Assembly (NCBI RefSeq): GCF_025399835.1
Contig: NZ_JAODVR010000001.1
Coordinates: forward strand, 1,302,001-1,366,000
Length of the DNA: 64,000 nt
Source: Haloarchaeobius sp. HME9146
GTDB taxonomy: Archaea > Halobacteriota > Halobacteria > Halobacteriales > Natrialbaceae
Reading direction: 5' to 3'
The translations under genes were made by a program, and so were the position numbers. Under the pieces are notes generated by a model. That model was not told the DNA's origin, did not search any database, and saw only the letters and a list, made by a program, of their open reading frames with translations. Shown piece after piece: positions 52,995-61,826 of this stretch; positions within the stretch are counted from its first letter, which is position 1, and every line of letters starts with the position of its first letter.

Positions 52995-53948
52995 ATGGGA
53001 TTGCTGAGTGGGTCGGGTGACGCGGACCGCGCAGAGGAACTTTGCGAGCTGGCGCGGTCCGACCCCGACGCTGCCGCGGATGCTGCGGACGAACTCAGGG
53101 AGTTGCTGGCGAGCGACGAGGCCGACAGCCGGACGGCGGCAGCGGACGCCCTGTTCCACCTCGCGCCGTCACATCCGGACGCGGTCGAACCCGCGGTCGA
53201 CCGGTTGCTCTCTCGGCTCGACGACGGTGACGCGAGTTCACGTCGTCGTGCTGCCGACGCGCTGGTCGCACTCGTCGATGCCGACCCGGCAACGTTCAGC
53301 GCCTGGGTCGAGACCACGGCCCCGCGTCTGGAGGACGACGACCCGTACGTCAGGGCAACCATCGCGAACGTGTTCGCGCTCCTCGCGGCCGAGCGCCCGA
53401 GTAACGTCCTCACAGTCGTCGAAGACCTCTGGGCGGCACTGGTCGACTCGGGCGACTGGGACGTCCGCGTCTTCGCGACCGGTGCGCTCGCCGATATCGC
53501 GGTCCGGCATCCGGAGGAGGTCGTCCCGGCGGTCGAGCAGACGATCGCCAACGCTGGCAAGCCCGTGCCAGCATTACAGGTCGCCGCAGTCGACCTGCTC
53601 GCGACGGTCGGCGTCGACCAGCCGGGCGTCGTCGACGACGAAGTTGACGAGGTGCTCGCGGACGTCGCCCAGAACGCACCGCCGGGCCAGCGCGAGGCCG
53701 CGTTGCTCGCCATCGGTCGACTCGGGAGCGCCTGTCCGGGCTGCATCCCGACCGCACTCGAGACGGTTGCGCCCGCGCTCGCGGCGGATGACCGGGCGGT
53801 TCGCCGGGGAGCGGCGGCGGCCTACGTCGCCATCGCCAGTTCCCGGCCCGACGCGGTACCGACCGACGAGGCGACGCGCCAGCGGCTGTGGTGGCTCGCC
53901 GACGAGGTCGACCAGCCGATAGCGGCGCTGCTCGACCGGCTCTCGTAG
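52995..53948 (+). CDS. HEAT-repeat protein
   Basis: A 317-residue protein built of alpha-helical HEAT-like repeats. The pattern of D-[AP]-x-x-A-x-x-A-L-x-x-L-A-x-x-x-P units recurs through the chain, for example DDGDASSRRRAADALVALVDADPATF, DDDPYVRATIANVFALLAAE and SGDWDVRVFATGALADIAVRHPEEV. HEAT proteins are scaffolds for protein or RNA contacts. No catalytic motif is visible. ATG 52995 is the first in-frame codon after a GA-rich leader. The 401-base gap before it (52594-52994) has a TATA-like ATATACCGG stretch but no gene. Confidence 0.82.
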   Translation: MGLLSGSGDADRAEELCELARSDPDAAADAADELRELLASDEADSRTAAADALFHLAPSHPDAVEPAVDRLLSRLDDGDASSRRRAADALVALVDADPATFSAWVETTAPRLEDDDPYVRATIANVFALLAAERPSNVLTVVEDLWAALVDSGDWDVRVFATGALADIAVRHPEEVVPAVEQTIANAGKPVPALQVAAVDLLATVGVDQPGVVDDEVDEVLADVAQNAPPGQREAALLAIGRLGSACPGCIPTALETVAPALAADDRAVRRGAAAAYVAIASSRPDAVPTDEATRQRLWWLADEVDQPIAALLDRLS

Positions 53949-53969
53949 TGTCCCGGGTCGTGCTCGTCG

Positions 53970-54407
53970 TTACCGGAGCCGCGCACGAAGCCTCGCCAGC
54001 CTGTCCTCGACGTACTCCCGGCGTCGCTCGTGCCGACGCTCGGTCTCCTCGACGCCGCGAAGCGTCCGCACGCCGACCACCTCCTCGAACTGGCCCGCGA
54101 GGACGCACGTCTCACTGGTGTTTCCGGAGGTGCAGAAGTAGGGGTTGTCGAGCCCGGCCACGTCGTCCTCGTCGAGTTCTCTCGCCTTCGAGAGCGAGAG
54201 GCGCATCACGCCGAGGTTGAGTTCCCGGGACTGTCGGCCTCGCGAGGGGAACCAGCGGTCGTCGTCGGCCTCGACGATGTAGCCCTCGCCACAGAGCGGG
54301 CAGACCGAGCCGACCGCGTGGTCGAGCGTGTCGAGGAACTCGCGGGCCGCGTCCTCGTCGCAGTCGAGTTGGTCGGCCGTCTGCGCGACGAGGGTCTCGT
54401 CGTCCAT
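53970..54407 (-). CDS. small protein with a Cys-pair metal-binding motif
   Basis: A 145-residue protein. Near residue 37 it has CPLCGEGYIVEADDDRWF, a zinc-type CxxC. Two more Cys lie in YFCTSGNTSETCVL, which could complete a four-Cys site. The N-terminus is a helical, acidic region (DCDEDAAREFLDTLDHAVGS), and the C-terminus is a basic helix (ERRHERRREYVEDRLARLRARLR) suggesting nucleic-acid contact. No family was recognised. ATG 54407 is preferred over a GTG at 54410. It is convergent with the HEAT gene. Confidence 0.75.
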   Translation of the reverse strand: MDDETLVAQTADQLDCDEDAAREFLDTLDHAVGSVCPLCGEGYIVEADDDRWFPSRGRQSRELNLGVMRLSLSKARELDEDDVAGLDNPYFCTSGNTSETCVLAGQFEEVVGVRTLRGVEETERRHERRREYVEDRLARLRARLR

Positions 54408-54480
54408 CACGCAGACGAGGGGGGCCGACCAGCAAAAAACGTCCGGTGGTCGGGGTCGTGTCGGGGAGGAGTCGCCGGAG

Positions 54481-55341
54481 TCAGTCGTCCAGGTACTGGC
54501 CGGCGAGCAGGTCGACGCGCTCGCGGGTGTCGGCCGGGATGGCCTCGCTGGGCGTGTTGATGGTGCCCTCGAGGGCGGACCAGGCGTCGGACTCGAAGTC
54601 CTCGGGCATCGAGCGAACGGCCTCCTCGACGACCGCGTTGATGGACTCCTGGTTCGCGGCGGCGTTCTCCAGCACCTCGTCGAGGGTGACCTCGTTGTCC
54701 GCCTTCCAGACGTCGTAGTCGGTGACGCCGGCGACGGTCGCGTAGCTCATCTCGGCCTCGCGAGCGAGCTTGGCCTCCGGGATGGCCGTCATGCCGACGA
54801 TCTCCCAGCCCTGCTCGCGGTAGAACTCGGACTCGGACCGGGTGGAGTACTGCGGGCCCTCGATGCAGACGTAGGTGCCGCCCTCGTGGGTGTCTGCATC
54901 CGTCTCGGCGCGCTCGGCCGCGCCGGCGAGGTGCTCGACCATCTCGGGGTCGTACGGGTCGGCGAAGCCCATGTGGACGACCATGCCGTCGCCGAAGAAG
55001 GTGTGCTCGCGGTGGCTGGTGCGGTCGAAGATCTGGGTGGGGACGACCAGCGTGCGCGGCGGGAGGTCCTCGCGCAGGCTGCCGACCGCGTTGGTCGCGA
55101 TGATGCGGTCGACGCCGACGGACTTCAGCGCGTAGATGTTCGCCTTGTACGGCGCGTTGGTCGGGGTGTGCTGATGGTCGGGGCCGTGCCGCGGGAGGAA
55201 GGCGACCTCCTTGCCGGCGAGTTCGCCGAGCGTGATGTCGTCGGACGGCTCACCGAAGGGTGTCTCCACGCTTCGCTTCTCTACGTTCTCGAGGGGCAGG
55301 GCCTCGTAGATGCCACTGCCACCGATGACGCCGATGGTCAT
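54481..55341 (-). CDS. mtnP: S-methyl-5'-thioadenosine phosphorylase
   Basis: A 286-residue purine nucleoside phosphorylase of the MTAP type. It cleaves methylthioadenosine to adenine and methylthioribose-1-phosphate in the methionine salvage route; archaeal members may also accept other 6-oxo or 6-amino nucleosides. Visible motifs are IGVIGGSGIYEA at the start, FLPRHGPDHQHTPTNAPYKANIYALKSVGVDRIIATNAVGSL, YVCIEGPQYSTRSESEFYR (substrate loop) and GMTAIPEAKLAREAEMSY. The length is normal. Co-directional with the next two genes upstream, 32 bases apart, so possibly one unit. Confidence 0.94.
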   Translation of the reverse strand: MTIGVIGGSGIYEALPLENVEKRSVETPFGEPSDDITLGELAGKEVAFLPRHGPDHQHTPTNAPYKANIYALKSVGVDRIIATNAVGSLREDLPPRTLVVPTQIFDRTSHREHTFFGDGMVVHMGFADPYDPEMVEHLAGAAERAETDADTHEGGTYVCIEGPQYSTRSESEFYREQGWEIVGMTAIPEAKLAREAEMSYATVAGVTDYDVWKADNEVTLDEVLENAAANQESINAVVEEAVRSMPEDFESDAWSALEGTINTPSEAIPADTRERVDLLAGQYLDD

Positions 55342-55373
55342 GCGTTCACGAACTCGTGGCGCGCGTAAAACCG

Positions 55374-55823
55374 CTACGAGTCGTCGCGAGCCGCGTTCGC
55401 GTCCTGGTCGGGTGTGGCCCACTCCAGGAGCGCCGTCAGCCCGTCCCGGTACGCGAGCAGGTACCCCAGCAGGTACGCCCCGACCACGTTCAAGGTCGGC
55501 CCGAGCAGGTACACGGGCTTGCCCTGGACTGTCGGGACCGCGGGTGCGAACAACACCTGTGCGGCGAAGAAGACGACCGCGGCGACGACGCTGAACACGA
55601 TAGCGCCGTTCGGGTCGTTGTCGAGGTCGGCCGCGTAGAACGCGAACACGAGGAGGACGCTCCACCGGAGAATCGTCCCGAACTGCCCAAGTCCAAACTG
55701 TCCGAGCAGCCATCCGGCCGGGTAGGTCGCGAACCACGCCGGGAGCAGCATCGGGATGGACCGGCCGACGCGGCCGAGGGTGGTCGGCTCGCTCGTGATG
55801 GCTCCGTCAGTCTGTTCAGGCAT
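55374..55823 (-). CDS. small membrane protein
   Basis: A 149-residue protein with about four hydrophobic helices (PMLLPAWFATYPAGWLLGQFGLG, ILRWSVLLVFAFYAADL, IVFSVVAAVVFFAAQVLFA, NVVGAYLLGYLLAY). The N-terminal 20 residues and the C-terminal tail are polar and acidic. No family was recognised. ATG 55823 overlaps the 3' end of the PQQ-like gene by 8 bases. The proximity to MTAP and the propeller protein suggests an operon, but no shared function is evident. Confidence 0.7.
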   Translation of the reverse strand: MPEQTDGAITSEPTTLGRVGRSIPMLLPAWFATYPAGWLLGQFGLGQFGTILRWSVLLVFAFYAADLDNDPNGAIVFSVVAAVVFFAAQVLFAPAVPTVQGKPVYLLGPTLNVVGAYLLGYLLAYRDGLTALLEWATPDQDANAARDDS

Positions 55824-56991
55824 CGTCGCGCACCTCCAGCGCGTAGAGCCCGGACTCGGTGAGTGCCAACAGGCGTCCGCCAGCGAGGGCGAGTGAACGC
55901 GGTTCCCCACCGTCGAGGGCGAGGCTGTCCCTGGTCTCACCGGTTTCAGGGTCCAGTACGCTGACCCCGTCGGCCTCGTGGACGTAGAGGCGCTGCTCGG
56001 TTCGGACCGTCCCGCCGACGCGGCCCAGGTCGGTTCGCGTCCACAGTCGCTCGCCAGTGTCGGGGTCGAACGCGTGAAGTTGGCCGAACGTCCCGGTGGC
56101 GACCACGAGGCCGACGGTCAATGCGACGTCGACGAGCGTCGTTCCGACCGTCGATTCCCACTGCAGGCGGCCGTCGTTCGGGTCGAACGTCTGGATGCGG
56201 CCGGTATCGTCGGACCCACCGTAGGCGACGAGCGTGTCGGGTGCGATTGCACTGCCGCGATGACGATACTCGTACTCGGGCGTGCGCCAGAGCCGTGAGC
56301 CGTCGCTCGGGTCGTGGGCGCTGTGGCGGACGCTTTCGTAGTAGCCGGCGCTACAGATGAGCTTCCCGTCCCCGTAGGCGACCGGGCCTACATGGCGGGT
56401 CGTCTGCCAGTGGGTCAGTCCGCTCTCGATGTCCCGGGCCTCGAGTCCGTCGTCGCCGTTGAGGAACAGCACGTTCCCGACGGGCAGGTACGTCGGGTCC
56501 AGGAGCCAGTAGAGCGAGCGGTCGTCGACGCCGGGAAGCCACCAGCTCCGCGCCCCGTCGCTACCGAGGACGTAGAAGTCCCGGTCGGTCGGGCAGCAGA
56601 CGTGGCCGGCGGCGACGGCGATACCGGTGGAGAGCGCTGCGTCCGGCGCGAACTGCCAGCGCTGTCGACCGTCGGTGGTATCGAGGGCGTGCAGCGCGCT
56701 GTTCCAGGTCGGGACGAACACCGTTCCGTCGGCGACGGCGAGGCTGTACCCCGTCTCTTGCTCGAACGGAACTTCCCAGGTGACCGAGAGGTCGTCGCCG
56801 CCAGCGACGGCAGCGTAGTTCTGCCGGCTCGGACTCCGACCGGGCAGGTGCCACTCGTCGAGCGAAACCGACGGGCCGGTGTCGAACCCGCTCTTGAACA
56901 GCGAGGGCCGTATGGCCTGCCCGCCGACGAGCGCAGCCGAACCGAAGAGGAGGACCTCGCGGCGGGAGAGCGACTGGAGGGGACCAGACAT
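55816..56991 (-). CDS. PQQ-like beta-propeller protein with Tat signal
   Basis: A 391-residue propeller protein. The start MSGPLQSLSRREVLLFGSAAL carries a Tat motif (SRREVLLF) without a lipobox, so it is exported but not clearly lipidated. At least five PQQ-like blades appear: ALDTTDGRQRWQFAPD, GLEARDIESGLTHWQTTRH, THDPSDGS-type and FDPNDGRLQWESTVG, FDPDTGERLWTRTDL. There is no catalytic signature, so it is probably a binding scaffold. Relative to the one at 28518-29906, it lacks the Thr-rich stalk. It overlaps the next gene by 8 bases. Confidence 0.85.
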   Translation of the reverse strand: MSGPLQSLSRREVLLFGSAALVGGQAIRPSLFKSGFDTGPSVSLDEWHLPGRSPSRQNYAAVAGGDDLSVTWEVPFEQETGYSLAVADGTVFVPTWNSALHALDTTDGRQRWQFAPDAALSTGIAVAAGHVCCPTDRDFYVLGSDGARSWWLPGVDDRSLYWLLDPTYLPVGNVLFLNGDDGLEARDIESGLTHWQTTRHVGPVAYGDGKLICSAGYYESVRHSAHDPSDGSRLWRTPEYEYRHRGSAIAPDTLVAYGGSDDTGRIQTFDPNDGRLQWESTVGTTLVDVALTVGLVVATGTFGQLHAFDPDTGERLWTRTDLGRVGGTVRTEQRLYVHEADGVSVLDPETGETRDSLALDGGEPRSLALAGGRLLALTESGLYALEVRDDA

Positions 56992-57075
56992 ATTTTGAAC
57001 ACATCGGCGAATGGGTAAATATCTCGGGGAACCGACCGGCTGTCGGTCCACCCATGCCACGTGCTACCGGCCCCT

Positions 57076-57093
57076 AGACGTATTGATACGTCT
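57076..57093. promoter_or_regulatory. candidate operator palindrome at the MATE promoter
   Basis: AGACGTATTGATACGTCT is a perfect 8-bp inverted repeat with a 2-base centre. It lies about 20 bases upstream of ATG 57114, where a TATA box would be expected for a leaderless gene, so a bound repressor would block it. Confidence 0.55.
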
Positions 57094-57113
57094 GGAGACC
57101 GTTTCGATTCGTA

Positions 57114-58559
57114 ATGGCTGAACCGCAGGTACAGAACGAGATCACCGAGGGTGAGCTGCTCGGCCCGATGGTCCGGCTCGCGTGGCCAATGGTGGCCATC
57201 CAGCTCCTGCAGGTCGCGTACAACCTCGCCGACACGGCGTGGCTGGGGGCGTACTCCTCGAACGCGGTCGGCGCGCTGTCGATGGCGTTCCCGCTCATCT
57301 TCTTCCTCATCTCGGTGGGCGGGGGGTTCACCGCAGCCGGGGCCATCCTGGTCGCGCAGTACACCGGCGCGAACAGTGACGGCTCAGCCGGGCTCGTCGC
57401 TGGCCAGACCATCGTCTTCGTCGGCATCTTCTCCGTCGTCATCGGCCTACTGGGCTACCTGCTGACCGATGCGATGCTCGGGGTCTTCCCGGCGGACCCG
57501 GAGACGGCCGAGTTCGTCATCCCGCTGGCCGCGGACTACATGCGCCTGTTCTTCCTGGGGTCGCCGTTCCTCTTCGGCTTCTTCGTGTTCACCTCGCTGC
57601 TGCGGGGGTACGGCAACACCCGGACGCCGATGCGCATCATGCTCGTCTCCGTGGTCGTCAACGTCGTCCTCGACCCCCTGCTCATCTTCGGGGTCGGCCC
57701 GTTCCCCGCGATGGGCATCGAGGGCGCGGCCGTCGCGACGGTGTTCTCCCGCGGCGTCGCGACGGTGCTCGGGTTCTACATCCTGTTCACCACGACGGTC
57801 GGCCCGACGGTCCTGCGCGAACACCTCGTGCCGGACCTCCCGACCATCCGCGACATCGTCCGTCTCGGGGTCCCCAGCGCGGCCGAGCAGTCGATGGCGT
57901 CGCTTGCGTTCATCACCCTCACCGCGATGGTCGCGACGTTCCCGCCCGCGGTTATCGCCGCCTACGGGCTGGGTAACCGGCTCATCTCGCTGGTGTTCCT
58001 GCCGGCGATGGGGCTCGGACAGGCCACGAACACCATCGTCGGCCAGAACCTCGGCGCAGGGAAGCCGGAGCGCGCCGAGCGCGCGGTGTGGATCGCCGCC
58101 AAGCTCGCCGCCGGCGTGTTGCTCGTCGTCGCCCTCGTCGTCTGGGCCTTCCCGACGACCATCCTCCGGCCGATGATGAGCGCCGACACGGCCCAGGCCG
58201 CCGAAACCCTGCGCTACGGGAGCGAGTACCTCCGCATCGTCGCGGTCTCGTTCGTGGCCATGGGGCTGTTCCCCGTGTTCCTCGGCGCGTTCCGCGGCGC
58301 GGGCAAGACCACCACGGCGCTGGTGTTCTCGGCCGTCGCGCTCTGGATTGCCCGCGTCCCCGTGACGTACTACCTCGTCTTCGAGCTGGGCTGGGGCACG
58401 ACCGGCATCTGGACCGCGGTCGCCATCGGCGACGTGGTCGGGGCCATCGCCGCCATCCTCTACTTCACGCGGGGCACCTGGAAGTCGGCCATCGTGGACC
58501 GGGACGAGGGTGTGCGAGGTGAGCCCGAGTCGGTCTCGGTGGCGAGTCAGGACGACTGA
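57114..58559 (+). CDS. MATE-family multidrug/toxin exporter
   Basis: A 481-residue MATE transporter with about 12 hydrophobic helices in two similar halves. Motifs: PMVAIQLLQVAYNLADTAWLG near the start, VAQYTGANSDG, RGYGNTRTPMRIM and, in the second half, GLGQATNTIVGQNLGAGKPERA and GAFRGAGKTT. Such proteins export drugs or metabolites using Na+ or H+. The 5' side carries a strong palindrome overlapping the expected promoter, so it may be induced by its substrate. The 3' end overlaps the convergent HD gene by 13 bases. Confidence 0.93.
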   Translation: MAEPQVQNEITEGELLGPMVRLAWPMVAIQLLQVAYNLADTAWLGAYSSNAVGALSMAFPLIFFLISVGGGFTAAGAILVAQYTGANSDGSAGLVAGQTIVFVGIFSVVIGLLGYLLTDAMLGVFPADPETAEFVIPLAADYMRLFFLGSPFLFGFFVFTSLLRGYGNTRTPMRIMLVSVVVNVVLDPLLIFGVGPFPAMGIEGAAVATVFSRGVATVLGFYILFTTTVGPTVLREHLVPDLPTIRDIVRLGVPSAAEQSMASLAFITLTAMVATFPPAVIAAYGLGNRLISLVFLPAMGLGQATNTIVGQNLGAGKPERAERAVWIAAKLAAGVLLVVALVVWAFPTTILRPMMSADTAQAAETLRYGSEYLRIVAVSFVAMGLFPVFLGAFRGAGKTTTALVFSAVALWIARVPVTYYLVFELGWGTTGIWTAVAIGDVVGAIAAILYFTRGTWKSAIVDRDEGVRGEPESVSVASQDD

Positions 58560-59158
58560 CCGCGAACCCGCTCGTACTCCTCTTTCGCCGCGTCGAACAA
58601 CTCGCGGCCCAATTCGGTGCTGAGCCTCGGCTCTGCCGTCGCGAAGAACTCGTCCAGATGGTCGTACTCCTGAAACTCGTCGGATTCACCGGGCTCGTAG
58701 CGCCCCTCGCTCTCGTAGACGACGGCCTGCAGGCACATGTCCACGAGGTCCATGTCCTTCACGAAACGAGCCTCGGGCGTCCCACGGGCCTCGTACTCGG
58801 CCCAGGCGTCGTGGGCGTGGTCGAAGTCCGCGAGGAGGTCCGCCGCGGCTGCTGCCTCGGCTGCCTCCTTCTCCGCCGGGTCGTAGGTTTCCGCGGTCTC
58901 GTCGGCTCTGGTCGCCCAGTCGCCCGTCTCGGCCTCGGCCACGTCGTGGACGACCGCGAGCCGGAGCGCACGGTCCGGGTCGACGCCGGCCTGTTCGGCG
59001 AACAGCAGCGTGAGGTAGGCAACTCCCCAGGAGTGTGCGGCGACCGACTCCGGGTCCGCGATACCCCGGAGCTGCCAGCCGGTGCGCCGCTCGTCCTTCA
59101 GAGAGAGTGCGGAGAGCACAGCGGAAAGTGCGGGGTCGGTCGGCGGGTCGTCCGTCAT
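58547..59158 (-). CDS. HD-domain nucleotidase, YfbR/HDDC2-like
   Basis: A 203-residue HD hydrolase. The metal motif is spread as VAAHSWGVAYL, VVHDVAEAETGD (the HD pair) and KDMDLVDMCLQA (the second Asp). This matches YfbR/HDDC2-type 5'-deoxynucleotidases, which remove phosphate from dNMPs. The N- and C-terminal parts are helical and acidic. It overlaps the MATE gene tail-to-tail by 13 bases. The next gene (59192) is on the same strand 34 bases away. The exact substrate is inferred from family. Confidence 0.85.
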   Translation of the reverse strand: MTDDPPTDPALSAVLSALSLKDERRTGWQLRGIADPESVAAHSWGVAYLTLLFAEQAGVDPDRALRLAVVHDVAEAETGDWATRADETAETYDPAEKEAAEAAAAADLLADFDHAHDAWAEYEARGTPEARFVKDMDLVDMCLQAVVYESEGRYEPGESDEFQEYDHLDEFFATAEPRLSTELGRELFDAAKEEYERVRGQSS

Positions 59159-59191
59159 CGACTCGTCTGAGGGCGGACGCGGCCGAGTGTC

Positions 59192-60583
59192 TTACGACCC
59201 CAGTCGGCCCCGGAACCCCGAGACGATACGCTCACGGCGGATGACCGCTTCACCGACGGCCCACCCGAGGCCGATGACGAGCGCCAGCCCGCCGTTGAAC
59301 AGCGCGCTCAGGGGCACCCAGTGTGGGACTGCCCACGGGCCGTAGTGCTGGAGTTTGTCGACGGTCCAGCCGACAACGTCACCGAGTACTGGAACGTCCT
59401 CGGTGACGAACTCGGCCTGCTGGAACACCGTCGGTTCGCCGCTGTGGGGGGCGTGGCCCGCCGACCCGGAGAGTTCGTACGACCCCGAGACGTTCTGGTC
59501 GCGCATGGTCGGCCCGCCGGGTTCGTCCCCGTACGCCATGCGCTCGGCGTCGTAGGGTGCCCAGGGCACGAAGTACTCCCAGACGATCTCACCCTGTGGC
59601 GTCACCTCGACGACGCGGTGGTTCATCGAGTCGACGATGAGGGTGTTCCCGTTGGGGAGGCGGTCGGCGTCGCGGGGCCACTGCAGCTGGTCGTCGCCGA
59701 CCTCCCAGACCTTCGTCCACGAGCCGTTCTCGTACGTGTACTCGACGACGCGGTCGTTCTCGCTGTCGGCGACGAGAACCGTCTTCTGGCCCGACTCGGT
59801 TTCGAGGTACTGTGGGTTGTGCTGCTCGTTCATCACGGTGTAGTCGTCGTCGCTCCCGAGCCGCCACGTGATGTTCTTCGTCTCGCGGTCGATGGCGATG
59901 ACCTGGTCGAAGTCCCGCGGCGAGACCATGAACGTCCCGTTGCCGATCTTGTCCACGTCGTTCACGTGGGTCCAGTCGTGGTCGAGGCCCGAATCGGTCG
60001 AGAGGGGGTAGTGGTTCCGGAAGTACCAGTGCCAGGTGATGCGGTCCTCGCCGCGGTCGTAGACGAACACGCCGTCGTAGCTCGTCCCGTTCGAGGAGTT
60101 CTTGATGTTCGCGACGAGCAGTTCGTCCTCGTTTATCAGGTCCACGTCGTGAGTGTCCTGGATGTCGAGGGTCTCGGTCCAGCGGCGCTCGCCGGTGTCG
60201 GGGTCGAGACGGTAGACGCTCGTCTGGCCGTCGCTCGTGGTGTTCGTCACGAGCAGGTCGCCGTTCGGGAGCGGGTCCACGTCGTAGAAGCGCGTGCCGG
60301 GAACGTCGGTGGTCTCGTACTCCCATTCGAGCGTGGCGTCCGGCCCGAGCCCGACGAGCCGGACCGGTTTGTCCGGGTCACCAGGGCCGGTGAGCGAGGC
60401 GTGCCAGCCGTGGGCCGACACGACGGTCGTCCCATTGGCAGGGTCGGTGACGGTCCCGCGCTGGAGTTCCGGTGGGTCGTAGGTGGCGGTCGCGGCGACG
60501 CCACTCAACGCGAGCAGACAGACGACGACCGTCAACGCGATGCGAACGCGACGTGGTGAGACTGTCGAGAGGAGGGAAGCCAT
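59192..60583 (-). CDS. arylsulfotransferase (ASST)-like membrane-anchored propeller
   Basis: A 463-residue protein with an N-terminal hydrophobic segment (IALTVVVCLLALSGVAATA) and a C-terminal helix (LSALFNGGLALVIGLGWAVGEAV), so probably anchored at both ends with the domain outside. The middle is a six-bladed propeller with the repeated pattern of ASST proteins: RLDPDTGERRW, DTHDVDLINEDELLVANI, HNPQYLETESGQKTVLVAD, RDADRLPNGNTLIVDSMNHRVVEV. True bacterial ASST uses a catalytic His; here several His (HDV, HDW, HNP, NHR) are candidates. The substrate is unknown. The next gene upstream is 21 bases away. Confidence 0.82.
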   Translation of the reverse strand: MASLLSTVSPRRVRIALTVVVCLLALSGVAATATYDPPELQRGTVTDPANGTTVVSAHGWHASLTGPGDPDKPVRLVGLGPDATLEWEYETTDVPGTRFYDVDPLPNGDLLVTNTTSDGQTSVYRLDPDTGERRWTETLDIQDTHDVDLINEDELLVANIKNSSNGTSYDGVFVYDRGEDRITWHWYFRNHYPLSTDSGLDHDWTHVNDVDKIGNGTFMVSPRDFDQVIAIDRETKNITWRLGSDDDYTVMNEQHNPQYLETESGQKTVLVADSENDRVVEYTYENGSWTKVWEVGDDQLQWPRDADRLPNGNTLIVDSMNHRVVEVTPQGEIVWEYFVPWAPYDAERMAYGDEPGGPTMRDQNVSGSYELSGSAGHAPHSGEPTVFQQAEFVTEDVPVLGDVVGWTVDKLQHYGPWAVPHWVPLSALFNGGLALVIGLGWAVGEAVIRRERIVSGFRGRLGS

Positions 60584-60604
60584 CGGGCGGTGCGAATCGG
60601 ACGG

Positions 60605-61297
60605 TCAGTCGTTGAGTTCCCAGCCACCGTCGGTCGCGTCGACCACGTCGCGGCGGGTCATCTCGGCCATGACCTCGTCGAGGCGGTTGGGCTGGGCGAT
60701 CTCCATCTCGATGCGCTGGAGGTCGTGCTGCTCGGCGAGGAAGTGGCGGATGTCCTCCTTGGTGTAGACGGACTGGTCGTTCCGGTCCATGACGCCGCCG
60801 ATGATGTCTATCATGTCCTCGATGAAGTTCCACGGGTACACCATCCACGCCCACTCCTCGAGGCGCTCGCCGATGTAGTCCGGCTCGAACTCGCTGGTCT
60901 GGAGCAACTGGAGGGTCGCGGTGCGGACCTCGCCCGCGTTGCGCTCCTCGACGTACTCCTCGGCGCGCTTGATGGAGCCGCCGGTGTCGGCGATGTCGTC
61001 GATGATGAGGACGTCCTTGTCCTCGACGCTCCCTTCCGGCATCGGGTAGCGAACCTGGGGTTCGTCGGCCTTCTGGGCGGTGCCGACGTAGTGTTCCATC
61101 TTCAGGCTGGTGAGGTCGTTGAGTCCGAGGAAGTCACAGATGCAGCGCCCGGCGAACCAGCCGCCGCGGGCCAGCGCGACGATGACGTCGGGCTCGAACT
61201 CGTCCTGCTTGACGTCGTTGCTGACGTCTCGACACAGGCCGTAGATGTACTCCCAGTTGGTGATGGTGCAGTTGAAATCGTCCGGGAGGTCGCTCAT
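60605..61297 (-). CDS. phosphoribosyltransferase
   Basis: A 230-residue type I phosphoribosyltransferase. The PRPP-binding motif is VLIIDDIADTGGS, flanked by VIVALARGGWFAGR and a C-terminal helical extension. Fits the archaeal purine PRTase (hypoxanthine/xanthine/guanine) class; the exact base cannot be read from the motif. ATG 61297 is preferred because it has a short TATA spacing and fits relatives (MSDLPDDFN). In front of the ASST-like gene on the same strand with 21 bases between, so possibly one unit. Confidence 0.88.
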   Translation of the reverse strand: MSDLPDDFNCTITNWEYIYGLCRDVSNDVKQDEFEPDVIVALARGGWFAGRCICDFLGLNDLTSLKMEHYVGTAQKADEPQVRYPMPEGSVEDKDVLIIDDIADTGGSIKRAEEYVEERNAGEVRTATLQLLQTSEFEPDYIGERLEEWAWMVYPWNFIEDMIDIIGGVMDRNDQSVYTKEDIRHFLAEQHDLQRIEMEIAQPNRLDEVMAEMTRRDVVDATDGGWELND

Positions 61298-61353
61298 ACC
61301 CGCCACTCCGGAACGTCGCTACTTAACGGTTTACAGGTCCGATTCGGGCGTTC

Positions 61354-61773
61354 TCACTCGATGCGCGTGAACATGCCACGTGACGCTGGGGCGGTCGGCT
61401 CGAACCCCCAGTGCTCGTAGAACCCCTCGACGTCTGCCAGCAGATTGACGTACGCCGTCGGGGGTGCGTGCTGGCCGAGGTAGGTCATCAGGGCGTCGAC
61501 GATCTTCGTCCCGAGGCCGCGCCCCTGGTGCGCCGGGTGGACGGCGATGTCGACCAACTGGAAGACGGTCCCACCGTCGCCGACGATGCGACCCATACCG
61601 ACCACCTCCTCCTCGCCGGTCACGTCGCTGTCGGGGACGACCGTCACGCCGTAGGTGGTGTTCGGGAGGCCGCGCCGGGCCGCGTTCAGGCTGCGTGGCG
61701 ACATGCCCGCGGCCTCGCGCAGGGCGACGTACTCCTCCGGGGTGGGAAGCGTCTCGCGGAGCTCGTAGTCCAT
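61354..61773 (-). CDS. GNAT-family acetyltransferase
   Basis: A 139-residue GCN5-type N-acetyltransferase. The acetyl-CoA loop is [22 protein letters not shown], and the protein ends [21 protein letters not shown]..., the standard C-terminal strand-helix. The acceptor substrate is unknown. ATG 61773 is chosen because a possible upstream GTG at 61827 would overlap the thiC regulatory region. It diverges from thiC with 78 bases between starts, so the thiC operator region also lies just upstream of this gene. Confidence 0.88.
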   Translation of the reverse strand: MDYELRETLPTPEEYVALREAAGMSPRSLNAARRGLPNTTYGVTVVPDSDVTGEEEVVGMGRIVGDGGTVFQLVDIAVHPAHQGRGLGTKIVDALMTYLGQHAPPTAYVNLLADVEGFYEHWGFEPTAPASRGMFTRIE

Positions 61774-61818
61774 GTGAATCCACTCGCTGGCGACCGCGAA
61801 AGGGGTGTCGACCCGCAG

Positions 61819-61826
61819 GTTTATCA
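61819..61826 (+). promoter_or_regulatory. TATA-like element of thiC
   Basis: GTTTATCA, centred about 29 bases upstream of ATG 61852, immediately before the first operator repeat. Confidence 0.55.
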
